Below are positions 1 to 9,731 of a stretch of 44,566 nucleotides of DNA, piece after piece. The DNA is from DATLGB01 sp038258425 (GTDB lineage Bacteria > Actinomycetota > Thermoleophilia > Solirubrobacterales > Solirubrobacteraceae): NCBI GenBank assembly GCA_038258425.1, contig JBBSPV010000032.1, positions 1-44,566 on the forward strand, in the 5' to 3' direction. The notes below the pieces were generated by a model. The model did no database searches, was not told where the DNA came from, and saw only the letters and a program-made list of their open reading frames with translations. Position numbers and translations under genes: made by a program. Every line of letters begins with the position of its first letter. Positions within the stretch are counted from its first letter, which is position 1.

Positions 1-2012
1 CCGAGCGCCGCCGCCTGCGCCCGGCGCAGCTCGAGCGGCGTGGGCGCCTGCGCCGGCGGCCACGTGAGCTCGGCGAGCAGCCGCCGGCCGCGGCCCGTCC
101 ACAGCTCGTCCGTGAACAGGTCGCGCACGTCGTCGACGAACGGGGAGCGCAGCTGCGGCTCGCCCTCCTCGTCCGAGGCGCGGAAGGCGAGCATGAGGAC
201 CTCCTGCGCCCGGGAGACCGCCGAGTAGAACCGGTAGCGCTCCTCGGCCAGCCCGTCCTCGTGCAGCCGCAGGACGATGCCCGTGCTGCGGGCCAGCGAC
301 CGGCGGTCGGCGTCGTCGAGGAACGGCTCGGCGCTCGCGTGGCGGGGGAAGGCGCCGTCCTGGAGGCCGCACACCACCACCGCGCGGAAGCGCCGGGCAC
401 GGACGGCGAGCGGGTCGGCCAGCAGGACGCCGGTCCCCGCACCGCCGCCGAGACGGACCTCGAGCCCGGCCAGCGCCTCGAGCACGGCGGCCGGGCCCGG
501 CCTCAGCGCCGGGTCGGCCGCCGCCAGCCCCCGCAGCTCGCCGGCGGTCGCGCGCACCGCGGCGGCGACGAGCGCGTCGGCGTGCGCCGCGGGCCCGAGG
601 ACCTCGGCGCGGCGCACGTGCGGCGCCGTCCAGATGGCCTCGAGCTCGGCGAGCAGGACGTCGACGAATCCGCCGACGTCGCCGGCGGCGGCAGCGCGCA
701 GGGCCACGAGCTCGGGCAGCGGCGCGCCCCACAGGCGCACCGCCGCCCGCGCGTCGCGGGCCTCCCGCCGCCGGACGTCGCGCTCCAGGACGTCGACCGG
801 CCCGGGCGCGGCGAGCTTGCCCGGCGTGCGCAGCCAGGTGAGCACGTCGGCAGCCGTGCCGGCCGCCAGCGCCGCGCGGCCGAAGGCCAGCAGCCCGGCG
901 CCGAGCCGGGTGCGCGGCAGCGGCACCCGCTCGTCGCGCTCCACGGGCAGGCCGTAGCCCTCCAGCGTCTGCACGAGCAGGGGCGCCTCCTCGGCCGTGC
1001 GCAGGAGCACCGCGAGCTCCCCGGGGGCCGCGCCCTGGCGGACGAGCTCGAGCAGGGCCGCGCCGACGAGCTCGGCCTCCGCCCGCTCCCCACCCGCCTC
1101 GAGCAGCCGCACGGCCCCGTTGGGCGCCACGGGCGCGCCCGCGGGATCGAACAGCTCCCGCTCCAGGCGGTGCAGGGCCGGGCGCGCCGCGGGCGCGTAG
1201 TGCTCCGCGCGCTCCGGCAGCTCGAGGACCGCGTCCGCGAGCGGGCGCAGCGTCTGCACCGTGGCGGCGCGGGCGGCGAAGGCCGCACGCCCCGGCTCGT
1301 AGGTCAGCGACAGGGTCACGGGCGCGCCGCATGCGCGCACGAGCGCCTCCACGGCGTCCTGCTGGGCCGGGGTGAGGTCGTCGAAGCCGTAGAGGAACAC
1401 CGGGCGCGCGTCCCAGGACGCCGGGTCGGCCCGCAGCGCGTCCAGCGCCCCCCAGGCGAAGCCCTCCGCGTCGACGCGCTCCAGCCGCGCCAGGCGCCGG
1501 TGATAGGCGGCGTAGAGCCCGGCGACCTCCTCGACGTACGCGCGACGGCCGGGCGGCGCGTCGGCCTCCGCCGCCCACCGGCGGACCCCCGCCGTGAAGC
1601 GCTCGGGGGTCACGAGCCCGCGCTGCAGCTCCGCGAAGAAGCGCCCTGCGGCCCGCGCGAACCCCGGGGTCGCCGCCGAGGCGGCCAGCACCCGCAGCTC
1701 GGCGGCGCCCACCACCGCGTCCACCACGCGCTCGCAGGCGACGTCGCCCAGCGGGCGACCGGTGTAGCCGGCCCGCTCGCCGATCCGGCGCAGCAGCCGG
1801 GCGAAGGTCACCACCTCGGCCCCGAACACCAGGCCGGCCGCCGCCAGCTCGCGCTGGTAGGGCTCGACGTCCGCGCTCGTCGGCACCACGAGCAGCGGCT
1901 CGGGCGCCGGCAGGCGGGCCGAGCCGGCCCGCTCCAGCGCCTCGCGGAAGCGCTCGAGCACGGCGCCCGCCTTGGCGGCGTTGGCCGGGCCGGTGATCAG
2001 CGTGAGGGGCAT
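1..2012 (-). CDS. AddB-like helicase/nuclease subunit (5' part, truncated by window edge)
   Basis: About 670 codons are visible and the frame is still open at base 1, so the C-terminus, where AddB-type proteins carry a PD-(D/E)XK nuclease domain, is not seen. The ATG at 2012 gives MPLTLITGPANAAKAG, a UvrD/AddB-type N-terminus in which the Walker A site is degenerate: G8, then A13 in place of the second glycine and A15 in place of Ser/Thr. Further on are VVVCGLQDGAFP (like the helicase GLxEGxFP motif) and RFYSAVSRAQEVLMLAF (motif VI-like), so the order is that of superfamily 1 helicase-like repair proteins. The likely role is double-strand-break end processing with an AddA/RecB-like partner, which would lie off the left edge. 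The degenerate Walker A suggests this subunit is scaffolding rather than an ATPase. Assignment to AddB rather than another UvrD/REP paralogue is inference. Confidence 0.8.
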   Translation of the reverse strand, partial: MPLTLITGPANAAKAGAVLERFREALERAGSARLPAPEPLLVVPTSADVEPYQRELAAAGLVFGAEVVTFARLLRRIGERAGYTGRPLGDVACERVVDAVVGAAELRVLAASAATPGFARAAGRFFAELQRGLVTPERFTAGVRRWAAEADAPPGRRAYVEEVAGLYAAYHRRLARLERVDAEGFAWGALDALRADPASWDARPVFLYGFDDLTPAQQDAVEALVRACGAPVTLSLTYEPGRAAFAARAATVQTLRPLADAVLELPERAEHYAPAARPALHRLERELFDPAGAPVAPNGAVRLLEAGGERAEAELVGAALLELVRQGAAPGELAVLLRTAEEAPLLVQTLEGYGLPVERDERVPLPRTRLGAGLLAFGRAALAAGTAADVLTWLRTPGKLAAPGPVDVLERDVRRREARDARAAVRLWGAPLPELVALRAAAAGDVGGFVDVLLAELEAIWTAPHVRRAEVLGPAAHADALVAAAVRATAGELRGLAAADPALRPGPAAVLEALAGLEVRLGGGAGTGVLLADPLAVRARRFRAVVVCGLQDGAFPRHASAEPFLDDADRRSLARSTGIVLRLHEDGLAEERYRFYSAVSRAQEVLMLAFRASDEEGEPQLRSPFVDDVRDLFTDELWTGRGRRLLAELTWPPAQAPTPLELRRAQAAAL

Positions 2013-2139
2013 CGTCGGACCGTCGATCGTGCCCGGTGGGCCGGACGGTGTTACGAGTTCGCGGAACCTGTGTTGTTAGGCACAAGCGCAGCGCGCCGCG
2101 GTCGTTGGTGTTAGAGAGCGCGTCGACCTGGAGCCAGCC

Positions 2140-2376
2140 ATGTCCCACCTGCACCTGCCCGCCCGCCACACCGAAGAGGACCTCGTCCTCGCGGGGTCCC
2201 TCGCCCACATGCTCCACAGCGGCGAGCTGTACGTCGCGTGGTCCACGGACGGCGGGGCCGCCAAGCCGATCGTGCCCGCCACCATCCACGCGCACGACGA
2301 GCAGCCGCTGGAGCCGCCGCCGGCGCCCCGGCCGGGCCTGCTGGACCGCTGGCGCGAGTGGTGGCGAACGGGCTGA
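2140..2376 (+). CDS. small hypothetical protein, 78 aa
   Basis: I do not recognise this protein. It has 78 residues, soluble-looking, with no signal peptide or membrane segment. The middle reads GELYVAWSTDGGAAKPIVPA, a compact beta-like stretch, followed by a proline-rich linker and a C-terminal LLDRWREWWRTG basic/aromatic helix. The ATG is preceded by GGAG about 6 nt upstream. It stands alone between the divergent AddB-like gene and the SARP regulator, and a perfect GC hairpin follows its stop, which supports a real short transcription unit. No function is proposed. Confidence 0.55.
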   Translation: MSHLHLPARHTEEDLVLAGSLAHMLHSGELYVAWSTDGGAAKPIVPATIHAHDEQPLEPPPAPRPGLLDRWREWWRTG

Positions 2377-2389
2377 GGCCCGTCTCCTC

Positions 2390-2410
2390 GACCGCGGCGG
2401 CCCCGCGGTC
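2390..2410 (+). terminator. GC hairpin after the 78-aa gene
   Basis: GACCGCGG and CCGCGGTC form a perfect 8-bp stem around a 5-nt loop, 13 nt after the upstream stop codon. There is no U tract. A TACGCT -10-like hexamer begins on the very next base (2411), so termination and re-initiation appear to be back to back. Confidence 0.45.
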
Positions 2411-2426
2411 TACGCTCGGGCCCGTC

Positions 2427-4220
2427 ATGCCGGCGCTCACGATCCGCCTGCTGGGACGGCCGGAGATCGAGCGCGACGGCGTCGTGGCCGCCCCGCCGCG
2501 CGGGCACAAGGCCTGGGCCGTGCTCACCTACCTCGTGCTCGCCGAGGGGCGGGTCGAGCGGACCCGACTGGCCGGGCTCGCCTTCGGCGAGGCGCACGAC
2601 CCGCTCGGGGCACTGCGCTGGACGCTCGCGCAGCTGCGCCGCGCATTCGGGCTGCCCGACGCGCTGCAGGGCGACCCGCTGGAGCTCCGGCTGCCGCCGG
2701 GCACCACGGTCGACGTGCTCGCCCTCGTCGCGGGCGACCCGGACCCGGCGCTGGCCCGCGGCGAGCTGCTGGACGGCATCGACCCCGGCACGGGCCCGGT
2801 CTTCGACGCGTGGCTGCTCATCGAGCGCCGGCGCCTCGCGGGCGTCTGCGAGGCGGTGCTGCGCGACGCGGCGCTCGCCGCCCTGGCGGCCGGCGCGCCG
2901 CTGGACGGCGCCGCCCTGGCCTCCCGCGCGCTCGCCCTGGACACGTTCGGCGAGAGCGCCCACGAGCTGTTGGTGCGCTGCCTCGCCCGGGCGGGCGAGG
3001 CCGGCGCCGCGCGCCAGCAGGCCGACGCCTGCGAGGTGCTCTTCCGCCGCGAGCTGGGCCGGGCGCCCGATCCGCGGGTGCGCCGGGCGGCGGAGGACCA
3101 GGAGACGGCGCTCCCGGCGGCCGGCGGGGACCGGGCGGCGGCCCTCGGGCAGCTCGACGCGGGACGGCGGGCGGTGGACGCCGGCGCCGTCGAACCGGGC
3201 GTCGCGTGCCTGCGGCGGGCGTGCACGGAGGCGCGCGGCGTGGGCGATCCGGCCCTGCTCGCCCAGGCGCTGGCCGCGCTCGGGATGGCACTCGTGCACG
3301 CCGTCCGCGGCCGCGACGAGGAGTGCGGGGCGGTGCTGCACGAGGCTCTGGCACTCGCCGAGGCCACCGGCGAGCGCGCGATCGCCGGCAAGGTGTGCCG
3401 CGAGCTGGGCTTCGTCGAGGTGCAGGCCGGGCGCGGCGTGTCGGCGGGGCGGTGGCTGTTGCGGGCCGGACGGCTGGCCGCGGACGACCACGAGCGGGCG
3501 GCCGTGCTCGGCGTGCGGGGCATGGCCCTCTCGGACCGGGCGCACTACGCGGCCGCGGTGGCGCTGCTCTCGGAGTCCGTCGCGACCGCGCGGGAGTGCG
3601 GGGACGTCCGTCAGGCGGCCTGGTCGCTGGCCATCCTCGGCCGCGCCCTGGTGCTGCGCGGCCGGCTGCCGGAGGCGACCCAGGCGCTTGACGAGGCGCT
3701 CAGGCTGGTCGAGCGGGTGGGCTGGGTGGCGTTGCAGCCCCTTCCGGAGGTGCTGCGCGCCCAGGTGGCGCTCGACGAGGACGATCTCGACCGCGCGGCC
3801 GCGCTGCTCGACCACGCCTTCGCCCTCGGCTGCCGCCTCGGCGATCCGTGCTGGGAGGCCCTCGCCGCCCGCGCGCGGGGCCTCCTGCACGAGGCGGCCG
3901 GGGAGCGGGGCCCCGCGCTCGCCTGCCTGCGCGACGCGGCGGTCCGCGCCGTGCGGGTGGCCGATCCCTACGTCTGGGTCCACGCCTACTGCCTCGACGC
4001 GCTCGCGGGCGTCGCCATCGCCGCAGGAGAGGCCGACGCGCGAGCATGCGTGGCCGAGCTCGAGCGCGTCGCCGCGCGGGCGGACATGCGCGAGCTCGTC
4101 GTGCGCGCCGCACTGCATCGCGGGAGCCTCGGCGACCCCGGCGCCCTCGCCTCCGCTCGCCTGCTCGGCGAGGCCATCGACAGCCCGCCGCTGCACGCCG
4201 AGCTGGCCACCGCGGTCTGA
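2427..4220 (+). CDS. SARP/BTAD-type transcriptional activator with TPR-like C-terminus
   Basis: 597 aa. The N-terminus (MPALTIRLLGRPEIERDG, then RGHKAWAVLTYLVLAEGR at about 27-44) is the winged-helix OmpR-like DNA-binding domain of SARP/BTAD regulators. Residues of about 95-230 form the helical bacterial transcriptional activation domain, and the remainder is a run of alanine/leucine-rich helical pairs typical of TPR repeats. There is no NB-ARC or AAA ATPase module, so it is shorter than large AfsR-like proteins. I chose the ATG at 2427 because the conserved beta-strand starts there and TACGCT lies 10 nt upstream; longer upstream frames are not conserved-looking. No biosynthetic cluster adjoins it, so its targets are unknown. 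Regulation of the downstream methyltransferase is possible (40-bp gap). Confidence 0.82.
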   Translation: MPALTIRLLGRPEIERDGVVAAPPRGHKAWAVLTYLVLAEGRVERTRLAGLAFGEAHDPLGALRWTLAQLRRAFGLPDALQGDPLELRLPPGTTVDVLALVAGDPDPALARGELLDGIDPGTGPVFDAWLLIERRRLAGVCEAVLRDAALAALAAGAPLDGAALASRALALDTFGESAHELLVRCLARAGEAGAARQQADACEVLFRRELGRAPDPRVRRAAEDQETALPAAGGDRAAALGQLDAGRRAVDAGAVEPGVACLRRACTEARGVGDPALLAQALAALGMALVHAVRGRDEECGAVLHEALALAEATGERAIAGKVCRELGFVEVQAGRGVSAGRWLLRAGRLAADDHERAAVLGVRGMALSDRAHYAAAVALLSESVATARECGDVRQAAWSLAILGRALVLRGRLPEATQALDEALRLVERVGWVALQPLPEVLRAQVALDEDDLDRAAALLDHAFALGCRLGDPCWEALAARARGLLHEAAGERGPALACLRDAAVRAVRVADPYVWVHAYCLDALAGVAIAAGEADARACVAELERVAARADMRELVVRAALHRGSLGDPGALASARLLGEAIDSPPLHAELATAV

Positions 4221-4260
4221 TCACACGCGCCGTCACACGGCCCGCTGGTGGAGTGCGGGC

Positions 4261-5091
4261 ATGGCTTCCACCACGTCCTCGCCCGACGCCGAGCTCAAGG
4301 CGCGCCATCGCGCCATGTGGGCCTCCGGCGACTACCCCTCCATGGTCGAGACGTTCCTGCTGCCTCTGGGCCCCCGCCTCGTCGAGGCGTGCGGGATAGA
4401 GCCGGGGATGCGCGTCCTGGACGTCGGCGCCGGCACCGGCAACGCCTCGCTGCCCGCGGCGCAGCGCGGCGCGCGCGTCACGGCCAGCGACCTGACGCCG
4501 GAGCTGCTGGAGGCCGGCCGCCGCCGCGCGGAGGCCGAGGGGCTCGCGCTCGAGTGGGTCGAGGCCGACGCCGAGCGGCTGCCGTTCGAGGACGGGGCCT
4601 TCGACGTGGTCGTCTCCGCGATCGGCGCGATGTTCGCGCCCCGCCACGCGGACGTCGCCGGCGAGCTCGTCCGCGTGTGCCGCCCGCAGGGCACCCTCGG
4701 GCTGCTGAGCTGGACCCCGCAGGGCATGGTCGGCCAGCTGCTGCAGACCATCGGGCCGTTCGCCCCGCCGCCCCCGCCCGGCGCCCAGCCGCCGCCGTTG
4801 TGGGGCAGCGAGGACCACCTGGGTGAGCTGTTCGGGGACCGGGTCGACCTCGCGACGCTCGAGCGCGGCACGCTCGAGGTCACGGCCTTCCAGCGGCCGC
4901 GCGACTTCGGCGAGCACTTCAAGGCGCGCTACGGCCCGACCATCGCGGCGCAGGCCAACGCCCGCCGGACGGGGCGCGAGGGTGAGTTCGAGGCGGCGCT
5001 GGACGCGTTCTGCGACGACTGGGATCGGGGCACGCCCGACGGCGCGCGCTTCGAGCTCGAGTACCTGCTGGCCGTGGGCACCCGCGCGTGA
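4261..5091 (+). CDS. class I SAM-dependent methyltransferase
   Basis: 276 aa. Methyltransf_11/25-like Rossmann fold: motif I VLDVGAGTGNASL (about residues 56-68), the acidic end of beta-2 ASDLTPELLEAG, then ADAERLPFEDGAFDVVVS, the motif II/III region. Such proteins transfer a methyl group from S-adenosylmethionine to a small molecule or lipid; the substrate cannot be read from the sequence. It lies 40 bp after the SARP gene on the same strand, so they could be co-transcribed. It ends 19 bp before the convergent cupin gene. The start at 4261 was chosen because the protein family commonly begins about 20 residues before a KxxHRxMWxSGDYP-like segment, seen here as RHRAMWASGDYPSM. Confidence 0.85.
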   Translation: MASTTSSPDAELKARHRAMWASGDYPSMVETFLLPLGPRLVEACGIEPGMRVLDVGAGTGNASLPAAQRGARVTASDLTPELLEAGRRRAEAEGLALEWVEADAERLPFEDGAFDVVVSAIGAMFAPRHADVAGELVRVCRPQGTLGLLSWTPQGMVGQLLQTIGPFAPPPPPGAQPPPLWGSEDHLGELFGDRVDLATLERGTLEVTAFQRPRDFGEHFKARYGPTIAAQANARRTGREGEFEAALDAFCDDWDRGTPDGARFELEYLLAVGTRA

Positions 5092-5110
5092 CGCCCGCCG
5101 CCGACTGGTA

Positions 5111-5398
5111 CTAGCGCTTCAGCTCGACCTCGACGAAGACCGCCTCGCGCCCGGAGGCGTTGGTGACGTCGTGCTCGGTGCCGGCGGCCCCGGGGTACGG
5201 CGAGCCGGCCGTCTGGACCAGCTCGCGCACCGACCCGTCGGCCTCGGTCACCGCGAACGTCCCGCCGGTGACCGGGACCACGACGTAGTCGAACTCGTGG
5301 CGATGGTGGCCGATGGCGTCCCCGTCGGCGGCGAAGGTCCAGGTGGTGACCCGGATCCGCTCGTCGTCGGTCGTGATCGCCGCCTGCGCCGCGCTCAC
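5111..5398 (-). CDS. small single-domain cupin protein, 95 aa
   Basis: A short beta-barrel protein of the cupin fold: GHHRHEFDYVVVPVTGG is the first cupin motif (metal-binding His cluster with Glu) and PGAAGTEHDVTNAS the second (His). It probably binds a metal and a small carboxylate-like ligand; enzymatic or sensory role unknown. The GTG start at 5398 overlaps the stop of the upstream SDR gene in the arrangement GTGA, which indicates translational coupling and a shared substrate or pathway with the oxidoreductase. No better start exists downstream, since ATTTDDERIRVTTW-like beta strands begin within about 10 residues. Confidence 0.75.
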   Translation of the reverse strand: MSAAQAAITTDDERIRVTTWTFAADGDAIGHHRHEFDYVVVPVTGGTFAVTEADGSVRELVQTAGSPYPGAAGTEHDVTNASGREAVFVEVELKR

Positions 5399-6165
5399 TG
5401 CTGCTGCTCCGTCGGCCGCACGAGGATCTCGTTGACGGCGACGTGGCGCGGGCGGGTCACGACGTAGGCGATCGCGTCGGCGATGTCGGGCGCCTCGAGG
5501 CGCTCCAGGTCGGCGAAGCGCTGGGCCATCGCCTCGCGGACCTCGGGCCGGTTGTGGCCCGCGAGCTCGGTGGCCACCGCGCCCGGCTCGACGAGCCCGA
5601 CCCGCACGTGGCGGCCGGTGACCTCCTGGCGCAGCGACTCGCTGAAGGCGCCCACCGCGTGCTTGGTGGCGTTGTAGACGCCGCTGCCCAGGCGCACCTG
5701 GCGGCCCGCGACGGAGGACACGTTGATCAGGTCGGCCGTCCGGCGCGGCCCGTCCTCGGCGGCCGCGAGCAGGTGCGGCAGCGCCGCCCTGGCGCAGTAG
5801 AGCAGCCCGAGGACGTTGACCGAGACCATCCGCTCCCACTCCTCCACGGGCGCGTCGGCGATCGGCCCGAGCAGCATGACCCCGGCGTTGTTGACGAGCA
5901 CGTCGAGGCGGCCGAGCTCGTCGACGGTGCGCTGCACGGCGGCCTCGGCGGCGTCGCGCTGCGTCACGTCGGCCTCGATCACCAGCGCGGTCGCGCCCGT
6001 GTCGCGCAGCTCGGCGGCGAGCGCCTCGAGCCGGTCGGCCCGGCGGGCGACCAGGGCGACGGCCGCACCCAGTCCGGCGAGCGTGCGGGCGGTGGCGTCG
6101 CCGATGCCACTGGAGGCGCCGGTGACGAGGGCGACGGTGTCGGTGAGCGGGGTGTCGGCGGGCAT
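5395..6165 (-). CDS. short-chain dehydrogenase/reductase (classical SDR)
   Basis: 256 aa, the usual length for classical SDRs. Cofactor motif TGASSGIG at 15-22, NNAG at 92-95, N117, active-site serine in INVSS at about 150, and YNATK with Tyr164 and Lys168. The ADV motif and absence of an acidic residue at the end of beta-2 (VARRADR) suggest NADP(H) preference; this is inference. It oxidises or reduces an unidentified alcohol/ketone in the cytosol. It follows topB by 32 bp on the same strand and is coupled to the cupin gene by a 4-nt overlap. A TAGCCT hexamer 7 nt before the ATG suggests its own leaderless promoter. Confidence 0.9.
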   Translation of the reverse strand: MPADTPLTDTVALVTGASSGIGDATARTLAGLGAAVALVARRADRLEALAAELRDTGATALVIEADVTQRDAAEAAVQRTVDELGRLDVLVNNAGVMLLGPIADAPVEEWERMVSVNVLGLLYCARAALPHLLAAAEDGPRRTADLINVSSVAGRQVRLGSGVYNATKHAVGAFSESLRQEVTGRHVRVGLVEPGAVATELAGHNRPEVREAMAQRFADLERLEAPDIADAIAYVVTRPRHVAVNEILVRPTEQQQ

Positions 6166-6172
6166 GGGGCCG

Positions 6173-6178
6173 AGGCTA
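6173..6178 (-). promoter_or_regulatory. -10-like TAGCCT for the SDR-cupin unit
   Basis: TAGCCT on the minus strand ends 7 nt before the SDR ATG, the spacing expected for a transcript starting at or next to the start codon. No clear -35 is visible. Confidence 0.4.
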
Positions 6179-6197
6179 GGCCGCGCGGCTGCGACGG

Positions 6198-8480
<2,283 letters not shown>

Positions 8481-8489
8481 GTCCGGCCG

Positions 8490-8495
8490 ACAGTA
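8490..8495 (-). promoter_or_regulatory. -10-like TACTGT for topB
   Basis: TACTGT on the minus strand, 9 nt upstream of the topB ATG, in the short marP-topB gap. It is consistent with a separate near-leaderless start. Confidence 0.35.
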
Positions 8496-8515
8496 GCGCT
8501 CAGACCGAGCGCCCG

Positions 8516-9658
8516 TCAGCGCGCGCAGGCGCCCGTGGAGACCGGCCCGCGGGCCTGCGCGAGCGCCCGCCGGACGGCGGCGTTGGGCACGGCGTAGCCG
8601 CCGCGCGGCCCGCGCCGGGTCGCGGCGAAGATCGTCGCGAGCACCCGGCCGCGGCCGTCGACCACCGGGCCGCCGGAGTTGCCCGACTGCACGAGTCCCC
8701 GCAGCCCGACGATCGTCCGGCGCACCGGGCCCGAGCCGTAGGCGTCGTCCGTGAGCACCCGCTGGGTCGCGCCGAGCCGGACCGCGCGCACCCGGTAGGG
8801 CCCGTCGAGCGGGAACCCGAGCACCGCCCCGCCGGTCCCCGACCGGCTCGCGGGCGCCATGGGGAGCGCGGACGCGCCGAGATCGCCGACGCGCAGGACG
8901 GCGACGTCGTCGCGCGCGTCGAAGGCGACCGCGCGCGCCGGCCGGGCCGGGCCGACGCCGTGGCCGCGCACGAGCGTGTCGTCCTGCCCGGCCACCACGT
9001 GGGCGTTGGTCACCACGAGGCCGTCCGCGGCGACCCAGCCCGAGCCCTGGACGCCGAGCCCGCAGGCCGTGCCGAGGACCTTGACCACCGAGCCCGCCGC
9101 GGCGGCCACCTGCGGGTCGCCGGCGATGCGCGAGGACGGCGGGGCGACGTCGACGTCGCCGGCCGTCACGTGCGGGAAGGGGTCGAAGCGCGCGAGCGCG
9201 TTGAGCAGGTCGCGCGAGGGCAGCACGACGTTGAGCCGGGTGAGGATCGCCGACCGCTGGATGTGGCGGCGCAGCGTGCGGGCGCCCGGGGTCTGCAACG
9301 CGACGGCGCCGACGACCCAGGCCAGGCCGAGCCCGACGCACGCCATCAGCGCCGCGCCGAGCAGGCCGTCCACGGCGGAGAGGCCCGGCAGCCGCAGGCC
9401 GCGCCGCAGCCGGGCGCCGATCCCCTCGAGGCCCGAGGCGAGGACCATGCCGGCCAGCAGTGCCCCGGCGAGGCCGAACAGCGGCGCGTAGGGCGAATCG
9501 GCCCCGTCGGCGAGCACGAGCGGGACCAGGCGCGTGCCGAGGAACGCCCCGAGCGCGAAGCCCGCGAGGGACAGCGCGCCGGCGAGGAAGCCCTGCGACC
9601 AGCCCAGCAGGGCGAGGAGGGCGACGAGCCCGAGGATGATCCAGTCGACGCCCGTCAC
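8516..9658 (-). CDS. marP: MarP-like membrane serine protease (CvpA domain + trypsin-like domain)
   Basis: 380 aa. Four hydrophobic helices in residues 1-125 form a CvpA-like membrane domain. The periplasmic-side protease domain follows from about 185: His220 in VTNAHVV, Asp250/251 in DARDDVAVL, Ser328 in QSGNSGGP. Cys199 (GTACGLG) and Cys378 near the C-terminus match the position of the disulfide that stabilises MarP of Mycobacterium tuberculosis, where the protease supports acid and oxidative-stress resistance by acting on cell-wall hydrolases; that function is family knowledge. The GTG at 9658 starts directly before the first transmembrane helix. The gene is divergent from a class B PBP with only 73 bp between, which fits a cell-wall role. 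It heads a minus-strand run with topB, SDR and cupin. Confidence 0.9.
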   Translation of the reverse strand: MTGVDWIILGLVALLALLGWSQGFLAGALSLAGFALGAFLGTRLVPLVLADGADSPYAPLFGLAGALLAGMVLASGLEGIGARLRRGLRLPGLSAVDGLLGAALMACVGLGLAWVVGAVALQTPGARTLRRHIQRSAILTRLNVVLPSRDLLNALARFDPFPHVTAGDVDVAPPSSRIAGDPQVAAAAGSVVKVLGTACGLGVQGSGWVAADGLVVTNAHVVAGQDDTLVRGHGVGPARPARAVAFDARDDVAVLRVGDLGASALPMAPASRSGTGGAVLGFPLDGPYRVRAVRLGATQRVLTDDAYGSGPVRRTIVGLRGLVQSGNSGGPVVDGRGRVLATIFAATRRGPRGGYAVPNAAVRRALAQARGPVSTGACAR

Positions 9659-9731
9659 GGTCCGTTGGCGTCATCGTACGTGCCGGGTTGTGTGGATCGC
9701 GTCAAGCGATGCCCTTCAATGTGCTCGCGCC

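Noticed and set aside
2061..2085. LexA/SOS-box candidate before the AddB-like gene
   Set aside because: Near-palindrome GTTC-GCG-GAAC has the arms in the wrong order for an actinobacterial SOS box (GAAC-N4-GTTC).
261..2114. 617-codon open frame on the plus strand
   Set aside because: Arg/Ala/Gly-rich with no domain; it is antisense to the AddB-like gene, whose frame has recognisable helicase motifs.
9688..9720. Consensus -35/-10 promoter for the PBP gene
   Set aside because: TTGTGT and TTCAAT are about 21 bp apart, too far for a normal spacer; not called.
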